From: Brachycybe producta
Taxonomy: Eukaryota > Arthropoda > Diplopoda > Playtdesmida > Andrognathidae
Assembly (NCBI GenBank): GCA_036925085.1
Contig: JAUPFP010000012.1
Coordinates: forward strand, 3,392,460 to 3,456,459
Reading direction: 5' to 3'
DNA length: 64,000 nucleotides
Under the pieces are notes generated by a model. It did not search any database. It was not told the DNA's origin and saw only the letters and a list, made by a program, of their open reading frames with translations. This document shows positions 51,880 through 63,430 of the stretch, piece by piece. The position numbers were made by a program, and so were the translations under genes. The stretch's first letter is position 1. Every line of letters starts with the position of its first letter.

Positions 51880-52478
51880 TTATATTATACATGTATATAT
51901 ATTAAGCCCCGTCTATTGGTGTTTCCTTCTTTCTCTCTTTCTTTGAGTAACGCTGTACAAACAATTAAAGACAAAAACCTTGAAGCACCTCGGAATTTAT
52001 ATAAATTTAAATGAATAAATGAACCGCTTTTTTTCTCAAGGTCAACTATATGTTGCACTCCCCCCATCCAAGAACCCCATGATATTAAATCGGAGAGGGG
52101 AAAAGGTTGTAAAGGGGAGGGGGAGAGAGAAAGAGAAACGTGGAGGGGAAAAAAGGGGGAGTGGGAAACTGAAATTGAAATGAAAGGAGTAACAAAAGGA
52201 ACAAACGACGCGCATGCTCACACCAGAGAAAATGAAAATATTTTCCTTTTTCAAATATAAAAAAGGGGAGGAAATAATAGTAGCAAAATTAAACTAGAAT
52301 TTATCACGCTCAATTGTGCCCAGCATTAGAATTTCTTTTGCTCAGCCCTTTTATGAACGTCATCAATTTCTAATTGGTTTGTTACTTGGTCTGACATCAT
52401 AAACGGGCGGAGGAAAAGAAATTCTAATGCTGGGCACAATTGCCTGTGAATTTGGCTCCCGTCATTTATGACGGATTT
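51880..52478 (+). mobile_element. Helitron abutting the previous copy, 3' end lost
   Basis: It starts directly after CTAG of the preceding copy with TTATATTATACATGTATATA, has the main-type body (CTCAAGGTCAACTATATG, GGAGAGGGGAAAAGG) and an ACAGGC palindrome (52308-52447). It reaches the hairpin CCCGTCATTTATGACGG but lacks the final TTACCCCACTAG. Confidence 0.65.
52308..52447. mobile_element. ACAGGC palindromic MITE, left end worn
   Basis: The right end GGGCACAATTGCCTGTGAAT is intact, while the left reads TCACGCTCAATTGTGCCCAG. The centre has the usual inverted ATTTCTAATTGG/CATCAATTTCTAATT words. Located as in the Helitrons at 8.2 and 48.6 kb. Confidence 0.6.
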
Positions 52479-52515
52479 ATGGCCCGAGGACGTTTCTTCT
52501 GAATGGAGGACTGTC

Positions 52516-52679
52516 CTCCACAGCAGGCCCGGACTGGCCCGGCCGGCTGACCGGCGATCGCCGGTCAATTGGGGTCCAAAAGAAAATGGGGGCCAAAAAT
52601 AAATAAATTAAAAAATGGGGCCAACACAATTTCATAGCCGGTGGGGCCAACCACTAGCCAGTCCGGCCCTGCTCCACAG
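52516..52679. mobile_element. 148-bp hAT-type MITE with exact 8-bp duplication
   Basis: The element at 52524-52671 has ends CAGGCCCGGACTGGCC and, in complement, CAGGGCCGGACTGGCT. The flanking 8-bp repeat is CTCCACAG (52516-52523 and 52672-52679). Among the smallest complete elements here; it inserted into a GGAGGACTGTCCTCCACAG palindromic repeat related to that at 63788-63892. Confidence 0.9.
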
Positions 52680-54182
52680 AGGAGGAAAGGTGGCAAGCCT
52701 AGTTACCACTGACACAATGGCAGCTAGAGCGTTGCTGCTGTTGTAAACGTCATCTAGCAGCCTAAAGATAAAACGGTTACCACCAACACAACATCAGAGG
52801 GTTCCACGTCAGACCGTTTCAAAAAAGGAGAGATAGATAGATAGATGTGTTTGGTTATAATAATAATAATTTCCAGAATTCGTTGCGGGCAATGCGGGGG
52901 CTGCACGGCGATACCCGACGGGCCACATGCGGCACACGAGCTGTATATTGTGCAGTCGTGCTTTAAATGTTTGTTATTTTGAAAAAAAAATACGCAAAGA
53001 AAAAATCTTTTCAAATTTATTGTACAAAAAAGGAAGAAATAAATAGAAACTTTTTTCTATAGGTTTAATAACAATGCTAGAACTAATTTCGAACAAATTC
53101 TTAGAAAACTGTCAGCAAAAGATGTTATTTTTGGAAGAAAAGAAAAAAAATTTGGGAAATTCAGCTTGACAATTTGTTTATTGTATTTAAAAAAAAGTTT
53201 TAACCATGTGAACATGGTGTTTTTGTGTAAAATTAGACAAGAAAATACCTCATTCGAAACTAAAGAAATACAGGTGTTTGCAGATTGTGCATGTGAAAAT
53301 TTAAACAATGTTGTATTTTGTACTTTAAGGGAAAGTGGAGAGAATAAACAAGTCGGGTGGTGGAAATAAGAGTAGACGAGTCCTAAAGTCAGATAGTGGA
53401 AACTGAAAACGAGGTCATTTTGTAATAAGTGTGTAGATAATTATGGGCTTTATGGTCTGCAGCTATAAGGAAGATCATGTAGTGCAACCATAGCATATAT
53501 AACTGCTTTGAAAACATCTTCCTGACATGATTTGAAACTTAAAAGCTGCTTGACCCCTATGGGCATGTTTTTAAACATATTTTATCCATTAATTCAGGAT
53601 AAAAACCCAAATATGTTTACGTTTGCATTCATAGTGGAAGAAGTGGTGTTTTTATTTCTACTGAAAATAAAAAGGCTGGATGCCAAAATACAAGAAAATT
53701 AGCAAAAATAATTGAGTCCTTTAAAATAAAAGTAGTTTTTACCAAACAAAAGTCGGTTTTACCAATTTGGCAATTTGTAAGATAGATATCTAACAGATAA
53801 TGAGGAGTTTTGTAATGTTCTTCTAACAGGCTAACACTAGTTCGCCTACTGCAGGAGTTCTCAACTAGGGGAGAATTTTTTCAGGGGGGGGGGGATGAGA
53901 TTTTAGTTTCAATGGGGGCAGTGCCCACCACTTCTAAGTCAGAAGTGGAGGGCATGCATGGGTTATAAAAGTAGGTAACTGGTGTTTAAATGTAACATTT
54001 GTGGGTGAGCCTGTAGGGGCCCTCATTTTTCACTTAGCCTAGGGCCCCAATAATTCTTAAGACGGCACTGAATGAGAAAACTGTTGTTTAGTCAGTTTAG
54101 ACTGCTGTGTAATTACTTGTGAATATCAAAAACTACGTTTATTCAAATTTTAAAATCCAGCAATATTTTCTATATTTACTAT
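52680..54182. other. No gene; some repeat fragments
   Basis: A short (GATA)n-like run lies at 52835-52848 and G runs near 53886. GAGTTCTCAACTAG (about 53852) and CTTAAGACGGCACTG (about 54057) look like unpaired MITE ends. The frames at 53166-53369 and 53057-53308 are not recognised. Confidence 0.4.
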
Positions 54183-54385
54183 TCATCATCATCATTATTT
54201 CCTGCACCTTTTCCCGCAGTATGCAGGGTCGGCCTTACGGGTTTCTATCTCTCCACTCCTTTCGATTTTGTGCCAAACTCCCAGAGACATCACATGCCCT
54301 CCATATTCCGTTTTACCACCACATTCCAAGCTTGTTTGGACCTTCCTCTAACCCTTTTAAACTCCAGGTCCAATCCCATCACCTA
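54183..54385 (-). pseudogene. RTE-type LINE 3' fragment, decayed
   Basis: On the minus strand it ends in the TGATGATGATGA tail preceded by GGCCGACCCTGC. Upstream, the words SLAQNRKEWRDR and an ADPA-like end match the RTE C-terminus also present at 4368-4826. Stops interrupt it, and it is older than the 4.3-kb copy. Confidence 0.7.
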
Positions 54386-55013
54386 AACCAATTTTCTCTT
54401 GAGTTTTATATAATGCTATTAAATTTGTAAAACTCCACTATAAAAATAATCCAAGCCAAGGTTGGTCCACACACATGACATGCCGACACAAGGCCGGGAT
54501 GAGCAATCAATCTGCTTCGAGTTCGTGATGTGGCATGTTGTTTTTTAACGGCCTCACGACGAGAGTGGACCCATTGCTGAGAAAGAGTAAACATAACACT
54601 ATCTACCAGGGCTAGGTGGCTGGATCAAGGCACTGTTCTGTCAAGGCATGCTGTTCTTAGAACAGATGCTGTGCATTTAATGGTGTAATTCCTCCACTGG
54701 GTGACGGATGTCACTTGGCCAACCACCGATCACCTGACTCAGCCCGGACATGTGTGTGTCCTGACCTTAAAACTGTATATGAACTCTTAAGCAAAATGGG
54801 CCACATTAGGCCACATGGGTAACATTTCGGTATAAAAAAACAGCATCTGTAATATTTGTATGTTCCGTGACTTCACTGAACAGATTGGGAACGAAGCAAA
54901 AGCAAGCATCTCGGACATGACCGATGCATTCTGTTGTTTTTACCCGTTTTTAATCAGACAAAATGAAATGATACAAGCTTAAATTTTTGTCAAACCTGCC
55001 TGACATCACAAGA
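54386..55013. other. No gene seen
   Basis: Moderate GC content with an inverted CAAGGCATGCTGTTC area near 54640, but no exon or element ends are recognised. Confidence 0.35.
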
Positions 55014-55568
55014 TCACTAGATACACGTCCATTTTGTTGTTGTCAGCAAACGACAACGAGACAAATGAGTGTTCTTATATGGTGTTACTAAAACTGCAAG
55101 AAATAGCATCACAATTGCTCAATTAAAATACAGAAAAGCGCAAAATGCAATAAAAAGTATTGTTCTTTACGTGCTCGATTTACATAATTTTTGAAAAGGT
55201 CCTTTTATTTTTAAACAAGGTTCAAAATCGTTCGTTTTTTAACCCAATGTGTTAAATCCCATTTGGATCAAAAACCGTCCCACAAACATTTGAAAAATCC
55301 TCATTGAAAAAGATGTAAAACAATAACAAAATAATTAGCGCATACTTTCATGTATTGGCTTCACCATGTTTCCTTTTTATAAATTTTCAAAAGGTCCTTC
55401 TATTTTTTAATAACGTTTAAAATCGTACATTTTTTAACTCCTTGTTAAGTCCCATAGGAGCAAAAAACCGTCACCCAAACATATGAAGAACTCCCATTAA
55501 AAACGACTTAGAACAATCCCATAATAATTAGCACGTGCATTAATCTATTGGCCTGTATCTAAAGCTTG
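55014..55568. mobile_element. PAL-B copy 3, internal deletion
   Basis: The left end CTAGATACACGTCCATTTTG and left half are present to AATTAGCACGTGCATTAATC. It then jumps directly to a short right end, CTGTATCTAAAGC. Most of the right arm is missing. Confidence 0.7.
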
Positions 55569-56336
55569 TTACTTAAATCCTAGTACACACTTCCATAAAG
55601 TGCATGGGACTGTCTAACGACTGTCCATATACAGTTGCGATCTTAACAGTATCAATAGATTATCACGCGTCTATGCCTAATTTAATTAAAGGCAAGTGAG
55701 GAAGAAGGAGCCCCTGAATCAAATATGCAAATGCCGTCATCCTTTATATTTTATTTTATATATATATATTAAACCTTTGTCTGTCTGTGTATAACGCTGT
55801 ACAAACGAGGACAAAAACGTATAAGCACGTCGGACTTTTATTTAAATTTAAATGAACCGGTTTATTTTTCATGGACAACTTTTATGTTGCGCTCTCCCGA
55901 TCCAAGAACCCAAACAATAGTTAAGGTGCTTATGAAGTATTTGAATAAAATAGTTAAATAATTTTAGTAGCAAAATTAAACTAGAATTTTGCTCCCGTCA
56001 TTTGTGACGAGTTACTCCACTGGTATTTGAATATTATAAGTTTATAATCTTCATTTCATCAATCATCACTAAACAAGGTGTGTAGGTGTGAGTGCTGGTG
56101 TTAGCGAATTCCTTATCTCGTAACACGTCCATGCACACTATGAAATATTGCATGCAGCATGTTGTATCATATTTATCATTTCGGGGTATAGGATACAAAA
56201 GACACGGAAATTTTCCCTCACAACAGTCCCGAGACTTTGGAACATTATCACTATATAGACAGGCTAGTGACTATCTCGACAGTCGCTAGACAAGGCCAGA
56301 TACTATAGAATTGTTTTACCCAAGCGTGTACTAGGC
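55569..56336. mobile_element. TIR element with CCTAGTACAC ends, interrupted by Helitron
   Basis: Left AAATCCTAGTACACACTTCC and right, in complement, AAAGCCTAGTACACGCTTGG. Inner inverted GTCTAACGACTGTC and GACAGTCGCTAGAC strengthen the pairing. A Helitron (55756-56023) lies inside. No target duplication was resolved and there is no coding frame. Confidence 0.65.
55756..56023 (+). mobile_element. Short Helitron variant 2
   Basis: TATATATATATTAAACC start, GTATAACGCTGTACAAACG, TATGTTGCGCTCTCCCGATC body. The 3' hairpin is partly mutated (CCCGTCATTTGTGACGAG), followed by TTACTCCACTGG and T; the CTRR rule still holds. Confidence 0.7.
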
Positions 56337-57525
56337 TTTAGAATGTGGGCGCCATTCTAGGAGCTCTTTAACCTTTTGCTCTCTTTTGTGATCAGGCGAT
56401 TTTTGACACTTTGCCTCGGGCTCGAAAAACTTTAGCTACGCTATATTGGTATATGCATACGTTCTTGAAGGTGCAAAACTTTTGTTTTACATGATGATTC
56501 ATAATTTTGGTGGTTGAAGTATTTTTAGAACAATATTGATGAATGTGAATCAACAGCTTTTTGTTGTTGGTTTTTTTAGAAGTTTCATTGTGTAAATTTT
56601 AAGTGCGATTTCTTGTTGTACTAACTTGTATAAACTTCGTAAGTGTCTCGAAAGACTGGTGTACTATATTTTAATCAAGCTGTTGCTTTGCTTTGGGCAA
56701 ACACAAGCAGCTGTGCCATTTTTACTATTTGTTTCTTTTGCTAGCATTTCCGTGCTTAGAATAACAATGGTGCATCAAGGGATGTCTTCAACACTTCTCA
56801 CTTTTAGTGAGACACAGGCTTCACTTATGAGTGACTTACGACTATATTTAAGTATGGATTTACAAAAATGGATGAATTATGGGGCATAGCTGGTTAAGAT
56901 TATAATTTAAAATATTTTGTCAAACCATTATGACTCATGACTCATCTACTTTTACATGAAATATCTATCAGAAGTTTGTGATTTTAGCAATACCTTTGAG
57001 AAAGTATCTTACAGTGTTAGTAAAGTGTGGTAGAATAATTTTGAGCAAATATTTTAGACTGCCATTGAAGTTGCAACAATAAAAAACAACATTCTTCTCC
57101 ATGGGAGAAGCTTTGTGTTGTCCTCAATAGAATTACTGTGTCAAATGGAATTTTCTAGCATGTGACACTGTAGGCAAAAAGGGACAGAACAATTTAATAA
57201 GAGGCTAGGTATTACCAAGTGCACCTCATATCCACCCCTCTGTTTTCGAAGTTCTACCTAAAAATTCAAACTTATAGCTATTAAAAAAAAGCAAAAAACA
57301 ATAACCAACATCTTCGTTGTCAGCATTTTTGGACAATAACCAAAAACAGTTCTTCAACTGACTAAAACATTTTATTTTACATCATTATTTTAAATTTCAA
57401 AAATAAAAATTTTGTGAAAGGGGGGACGACTGGCCGCTATGTGTGGGTGCCCGTGATTGGATGAGACCCATAAAAATAAATTAGTGGCATAATTTAACAG
57501 ATATGTAAAGTAAGATACAGGGTGT
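56337..57525. other. No convincing gene
   Basis: AT-rich. The frame 56626-56889 (87 aa, hydrophobic start) has no recognisable family. No splice-supported structure is apparent by eye. Confidence 0.4.
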
Positions 57526-57559
57526 TACATCATTGAGCGATTGTGAGACTAATTCTTGC

Positions 57560-57652
57560 AAGTTTAGTAACACAATATAGTAACCACTCGTTTGTTTCGT
57601 TGTCGTCTGCTCAAAACAACAAGATGGACGTGAATCTAGGCTCTAAATTTTT
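57560..57652. mobile_element. PAL-B copy 4, terminal fragment, inverted
   Basis: TTGCAAGTTTAGTAACAC, then GTTGTCGTCTGCTCAAAACA and CAAGATGGACGTGAATCTAGGCTCT-like end, the complement of the PAL-B left end. Only about 90 bp remain. Confidence 0.7.
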
Positions 57653-58822
57653 TTTTTTTACATATTAGAAGATTAAATGAATCACTTAAGTATTAATGGC
57701 ATTTCCATGTTGACATCTTTTTTTAATATAAACTGTAGGCAGATTACAAAATCTGAAATTTTTATTATTTATACTTCAATTTGGAAGTATATAGGCCCTA
57801 TCAATATACGGTAAAAGTTTATAGAATTTTTTGAATCTCTTGTTTTAACTGTAGTGGTTTAAGATAAAATGGAAACTAAACAATGTTTTTTTCTTTAAAA
57901 AAAACACAAAGTTTTTAAAGTTATCAAGTGTTTGTTTATCAGTTGTCAATCCTGTTGAATTTTCATCTTTTTGATCCAATCTAAGCTAATGTAATTCTGC
58001 CTAAACAATTTTCATAATAGAAAGGTTTACTACATATATACATGTTACTGTAATCTTAGTCAATCTGCAGATTGCCTAGGCAATAGCAATCTGCAAAAGC
58101 ACCAAACTGCTATATTGATTTTGCAAAATTCATTACAATTTCTACATGTTGAATTTTGCAGAATCACTAGCATGTTGGTTGTTTTGCAGATTCACTAGCT
58201 GATTCAGAAGATTGACAGTAACATTTATATATTTTGAAAAGTTTCTAAACATATGTCATAATTTTTCTATTTTTGTTCGAAACCATCACGATTGAGGTTC
58301 ATGGAGTGTAGTCCGTTTTAAGATGCGCGCCACTTTCCATTATTGCAATTTCAAATAACAAACATGTTTTTTTAAAAAAAAAAAAATAAGTCATTGAAAC
58401 TACAGAAACTCATCGCCTAAAATAGAAATTATGAGTTTCACCCTGCCCTATACCTTCCCCTCCACTTCACACTCCCTCCCCCTCCTACCGGCAAGAATCA
58501 ACTCTATACGCGTTTTTTTGTGAATATATCTGTCTCCACTTCACCCCCATCTTTTCTCCTCTATTTGCATTATGTCGGCAACAGAAAAAAAAATTGCCCA
58601 TGTGATTCTATGTATACTTTAGATTTGGTGGTAGATGAGTGACAGAAGTTACAGAACATTTCATCGCCTAACAGCAGTTTCATTAAAATGCACTAAACTT
58701 ATATAAACTTTTGCATGAAAAAAAAAATGCACCATGCTATAGAACATCATCTTTGAATTTTTTCCCGTTTATTCTCGTTTTTTCCACTAAGCTGTTAAAT
58801 GTTTTACAGTATGTCCTACTAG
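57653..58822. other. No gene seen
   Basis: AT-rich, with repeated TTTTGCAGAATCACTAG-type words (58150-58200) and a CCCTCCCCCTCC tract near 58465. No exon or RNA gene. Confidence 0.4.
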
Positions 58823-58829
58823 TTAAAGA

Positions 58830-59572
58830 GACCATTACCTCCAGAAATTTAAATTTAAATTAAAATTTAAAATAAGTCGTTAATATAATTAAAAAAATTA
58901 AAAATCAGTTGACTTCCTGTAAATGGACTTTATCAGAAAGATGCGCCACCAATCAACAGACATTGGCAACAAAACCTCCCAAAGTCTAATCCTCTACTCG
59001 AATTCTGATGTGTTGTCACCATATTTGAATTATTTCCACATGGAAGGTTGTATCTTAGACTATTACTTTCCTAAACTAGCAACTTCCTATCTTCTCCATG
59101 TTAAAGTGTTGAATGCCTGGTCGAAGGCAAAAGTGAAGCTCCGTCTGGTGGCATTATTTGAGCGTAAAATCCGAGTGAAAGTCAGTTTTTTACAAAGGGG
59201 AAGACATTGGGGGAGAATCATGTACTGTATGGTAAGCCATTTTAGTTTTTCCACGTTTTACTGGATTTTCAGATTTTAATTCTATTCTGGGAATCTAGTA
59301 AAACATGGATAAAAGAGTAAAATGGTTTTTCATATGTACGATCTGTTGTGAGTCTTTGCAAATCTTAGTGAATCTAGTACATTTTTTCTTCAATGTCTGC
59401 CCCCTAGAAATACACCCTCTATAACAGCAAAATGAACTCGTCCAAACTTGACATCTTCTCTAAATTTCATATACCATAAGTCCCACTAGACTAGACTAGG
59501 CGCTGTTTCTAAAGCGACATTGCATATCAGTCGAACACAAAATTTCGAGAGTTGCTAGTCCAGTAAGGTAAA
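58830..59572. other. No gene; block shared with 40.7 kb
   Basis: The 118-aa frame at 58923-59279 is unrecognised. From about 59225 to 59400 the sequence repeats, with divergence, 40662-40835: inverted GTTTTACTG/AGTAAAAC words, ATCTGTTGTGA and TTCTTCAATGTCTGCCCCCT. Confidence 0.45.
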
Positions 59573-60036
59573 GGCCGCCTTATACTTCATTCTTTTTATT
59601 CCATTCTGTTCCTTTTCTTTCCGTTCTGTCAGTTCAGTTCATTCAGTTCATGTCAAATGAAAGCTCATATACTATCAATGACTAAACGGAACAGCATAAC
59701 AACTGACCAATAAGAAACACAGAGGGCAAATCTTAGGGGAAAATAGGAAAGGGAAACTGGCAACATAATTATTTAATAAAATAAGAGAAACTGGCATCAC
59801 ATGTCTCCATCCCATAATAGGAAGTGGACAATAAACAGGATAAGGTGTGGCTTATGACGTCCTATGTTATTCTGATTGACTACCATGAACAGATTTCCCT
59901 CCAAAGTTCAGCAAAGTTCTATCCATTCTGTTCATTCCTTTTATGCCAACGGAATGGACATTTGAACTGTTTTTTTAAGTATATGACCCCCAATGGAAAG
60001 AATGGACTGAACAGAAAAGAATGAAGTATTCATCCT
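59573..60036. mobile_element. Inverted-repeat MITE with ATACTTCATTCTTTT arms
   Basis: Left GCCTTATACTTCATTCTTTT and right AAAAGAATGAAGTATTCATC are inverted. Further in, CCATTCTGTTCC and CTGTTCATTCC-type words recur on both sides. Ends are imperfect; the solo LTR that follows may have cut the right end. Confidence 0.5.
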
Positions 60037-60043
60037 GTATTCT

Positions 60044-60564
60044 TGTTGTAGCTTCTGGGCCACTCGGTACTTTTGGGTACCGATTGAGCCAGATTCTATT
60101 TTTGTAATTGACCTTTTCATTTCCCCTCATGTCTACTTCCACATGAGTGGATTTTTATCGTTTTTTAATTGTTTTGTTTTCGTTTTCTTCTGTTATCACT
60201 TAGGTGTGATAACAGATGATTGATGAGTCATGGTTTTAGCCAAGTAGACCAATCCTTTGATTGGTCTATTTGGGCCCAAACTCTTATTTAACCAATCAGA
60301 AGTTTGTGCTCTGAGAGTCCAACTTGTGGATTCTCAGGGTATATAAAGAGTCATTTTTGTATGATTGAGAGAGATTTTCTAAAGACCGAACCTATGCCCG
60401 ATTTTGGCTAGGTTCTTTGCATTAATTTTCCAAACATTATTTTTAAGTGCTGTGATTTTCAAACCAGTTATCATTTCGCTTATTTTTATATTCGGAATAA
60501 ATCCTCAATTTTATTGTCTTAAAACAGTGGTGATCTTATTTATTCAAAACTAAATCATTTCACA
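60044..60564 (+). mobile_element. Probable solo LTR, second type
   Basis: Starts TGTTGTAGCTTCTGG, holds TATATAAAG (about 60341-60349), then AATAAATCC (about 60497) downstream, and ends TTTCACA. The promoter-then-poly(A)-signal order is that of an LTR on the plus strand. Flanking bases ATTCT and ATTGT match at four of five. Unrelated to the 22.4-kb LTR family. Confidence 0.55.
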
Positions 60565-60656
60565 ATTGTGCATTTCATCATTTCTTTGCAGCTGTACACC
60601 ATTTGAATACTTCATGTCTTCAACAGGTGCAAACCTGCAACATCAAGTTCATAAGT

Positions 60657-61324
60657 ATATTGTGAGCTTTTGACATCGACCTTATAATTTTACCAACTTC
60701 ATGATGATGTTTTCTGCAACTCGTTTCTTCTCCTAGTCGTGCAGTGACCGCATGAAGAAGATTCGAGTTACAGAAGTAGTCGGATGGCGATCGATTGCAA
60801 TCATCCTTCTGTGCAGGGGTGTAATCTTTGCAGAAGGATGGTGGCCATCTATCCTGGTCGACGTTGATATGCATCTTCCTTTGTCTGTTGCCAATTGAAG
60901 ATGCTGTAGCTGCTCCAGGATCTGTATGTCTCCTTGCCTTATGGTGTCTCCGGCCTGTTTAGAAAAGTATTAGTTTCCAAACATAAAGACAATGTAGTTT
61001 TTCATTGTAACGCTTTTATTCATCCTTGCTCAGAAACATCAAGAGTACAAGAATGTGGTACGGATAAGAATCTACGTAATACAAAGTTGAGCAAAGAGAA
61101 GGATGCCGAACAAAGAGGAACACGGTCCTTTTATACCTTGGACCTGTGTACACCTACAAGGTGTAACCAGGTCCAAGTGACCATGTTCCTAAGAGTATCA
61201 ATCCACCACTTTGATATGACTCAGAAGTATGAGTCAGAGAGGAGGGAGGGACAAGCAGGAGTTGTTTCCCCCCCCCCCAGGCTATGGTTTTGGTGGGATC
61301 AAGAGTTACTGGGTGTTACAATAT
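60657..61324 (-). mobile_element. Solo LTR of the pol-less element family, ATAT duplication
   Basis: The LTR at 60661-61320 (660 bp) has the same orientation and termini as the young LTRs: TGTGAGCTTTTGACATC at one end and GGGTGTTACA at the other. ATAT lies at 60657-60660 and 61321-61324. TATAAAAG and AATAAAAG are conserved on the minus strand. It is clearly diverged from the 687-bp LTRs, so it marks an older wave. Confidence 0.88.
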
Positions 61325-61564
61325 TCACATTCTTACCAAGGGCAAATTTACGAATGAAAGTCTGCGACGTGCAGAGGCAAAAGATCCTCAAGACTGTGAG
61401 AGTCTTAGCCAGAGAGACTAGTGAGGACATTAAATAGACGTCATATTGGTCTATTTCTCCTGGGCCGATAGAATTGGTGACTTAGTCAATCACCTTTAAT
61501 ACGAGTGAAAACTCGCTCGTACCCTTTAAAAAGAGCAGATTCTATCAGTGGAAAAAGGTTCGTC

Positions 61565-61732
61565 ACGATATATAAACTTTTGACAAAATATTGATTTAGT
61601 ATTTTAATTTAAAATATTAATAATAAAGTGAATTTTTATTTGGTTTCATGTTCTTAACTGGATTTCGTATAAGTCAACCTAAACACATTTAATTTGAATT
61701 CATTTAACTCATTTGTGTACAAGGTATAAGGT
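61565..61732. mobile_element. MITE-C copy 4, right-half fragment
   Basis: ACAAAATATTGATTTAGTAT through ACACATTTAATTTGAATTCA to the end TTGTGTACAAGGTA. The left half is missing. Confidence 0.7.
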
Positions 61733-62036
61733 TGTATTGAGTTGAATATGAATAGGGAATACCTATATTTCATTAAGAAATTTTGGAAATGTGAGGAGAC
61801 AACCTTTGCCACAAAAAAAACTGAGGGGGGGGGGGGGAGACTTTCGGTTTTGGAAATTTAAAATAGCTTCATTTGGTGACTCATGAAAAGTCACTTCATT
61901 TTCAAGTTTTTTTTATGGTTTTAATGACATTTTAAATTTTAAAAATCGTTTTCGCAATCTTTGGGTAAGTCTTCACAATATTTTGAAAATAAATTTCTGG
62001 AGGTAATGGTGGTCTCTTTAAGGAATATACAGCAGG

Positions 62037-62320
62037 CTTATACCTAGTACACACCTGATAATTTAAGGGGGGGGGGCAACCCGGCAAACAAACAATATGT
62101 CGAATTCAATTTATTCAGTTAATAATCTCTTAAAATATTGAGTTAATACTTAAATATAATATCTAAACTATTGACAAAATATTGATTTAGTATTTCAATT
62201 TAAAATATTAATAATAAAGTCAATTTATATTTGGTGTTCATGTCCTTAACTCGATTCCGTATAATTTACATAAACACATTTAATTTCAATTAATTTAACT
62301 CGTGTGTATAACAGTGTATA
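62037..62320. mobile_element. MITE-C copy 5
   Basis: TACCTAGTACACACCTG start, a poly-G run replacing the inner left part, then CAAACAAACAATATGTCG and the right arm to TAACTCGTGTGTATAAC. The right terminus is worn. Confidence 0.65.
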
Positions 62321-62381
62321 TCTGCAAGTTTATAAACTTATATCTGAGAATTAAAAATTAGTTCTTTTGATGAATTTGTAT

Positions 62382-63182
62382 TTAAGAGGCTGCATCGAAA
62401 AATTACTTCGAAAAATCTCTGCAAAGGATGCGCCAGCATCGTTTTTTGATTGAGCCCATAAACCCAATGTTAAAGAAAAAACGTTAATTTTTAAAATACA
62501 CATTCGCGGCAATGTGTTTATTTTTCATATTTAAAATTGTCCAATATTAAGTTTTCAAAGTGCAACGTGCACCTTAAATAGATGCTGATCGCGTGAAAGA
62601 ATGACAAAAAATTGTTAGGTGCGGTTATATTTTTAAAAAATATTTCAAAATCGCGAATTTCTAACTCTTATGTTAAACTCCATTGAGTACGCGCTCGTAA
62701 GAAAAAAATATCCATTAAAATGCTCGTAAAAATACGTAAAAATAATTTTAAAAAACCAGAAAATAATCAGCACGTGCGCCAATGTGTTGGATTCACTGTG
62801 GTTTATTCGTTTTTGTTTTTTATTATTTTTAGGTATTTTTCTGAGCATTTTAATAGATGTTTTTTTCTTACGAGCACGTACTCAATGCAGTTTAACATAA
62901 GAGTTAGAAATTCGCGATTTTGAAATATTTTTTAAAAATATAACCGCACTTGACAATTTTTTGTTATTCTATCACTCGATCAGCATATATTTAGGGTGCA
63001 CAATGCACTTCGAAAACTTAATATTGGATAACTTTAATTATGAAAAATAATTGCCCGCGACCTGTGTATTTTAAAAATTAACTTTTTTTCTTTACCATTG
63101 GGTCTATGGGCTCAATAGAAAAACGATGCTAGCGCTCTTTGTGCAGATTTTTCGAACTAATTTTGCAATGTAGCCTCTTAAA
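62382..63182. mobile_element. PAL-A copy 9, full length
   Basis: TTAAGAGGCTGCATCG and TGTAGCCTCTTAA ends, with the complete landmark set and centre AATCAGCACGTGCGCCAATG. The flanking bases do not form a clear duplication. The two similar 67-aa frames on opposite strands are products of the palindrome. Confidence 0.85.
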
Positions 63183-63430
63183 TAATTATGAAAATGGGAG
63201 GTGAAAACATTTTTGTTTTTAATTTTAAAATAATGTTGTTTAGAGACTCATGAAAAGTGACTTAAGTTTTAAGTTTTTTTTTATGATTTTAATGACTTTT
63301 TCGTATTTTAAAAAAATCATTTTGGCAAACATTGGGTAAGTTTTGACAATATTTGAACAAAAAAAAAATTATGAGGCTCATGATCTTTTTAAACTTAAAG
63401 TTTACTTGATATTTTAAGGAATTGCTATTG
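63183..63430. other. AT-rich repeat block and likely 3' flank of the exon
   Basis: GACTCATGAAAAGTGACTT with TTTATGATTTTAATGAC (63245-63300) repeats the block at about 61878-61935. It would be the 3' untranslated or downstream side of the minus-strand exon; no clear AATAAA is seen on that strand here. Confidence 0.4.

Larger units (their letters stand above)
58823..62023. mobile_element. Possible 3.2-kb composite bounded by inverted GAGACCATTACCTCC ends
   Basis: TTAAAGAGACCATTACCTCC at 58823 is mirrored by GGAGGTAATGGTGGTCTCTT ending near 62023, with one 3-bp slip. Both are followed inward by AAATTT runs. The interior holds an inverted-repeat MITE, two solo LTRs and a MITE-C fragment. It may be one old element swollen by insertions, or two separate copies in opposite orientation. 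Confidence 0.45.

Noticed and set aside
58923-59279. 118-codon plus-strand frame
   Set aside because: Overlaps the dispersed block also seen at 40.7 kb; product unrecognised.
62645-62923. Two similar 67-codon frames on opposite strands
   Set aside because: They are the two arms of the PAL-A palindrome read in opposite directions.
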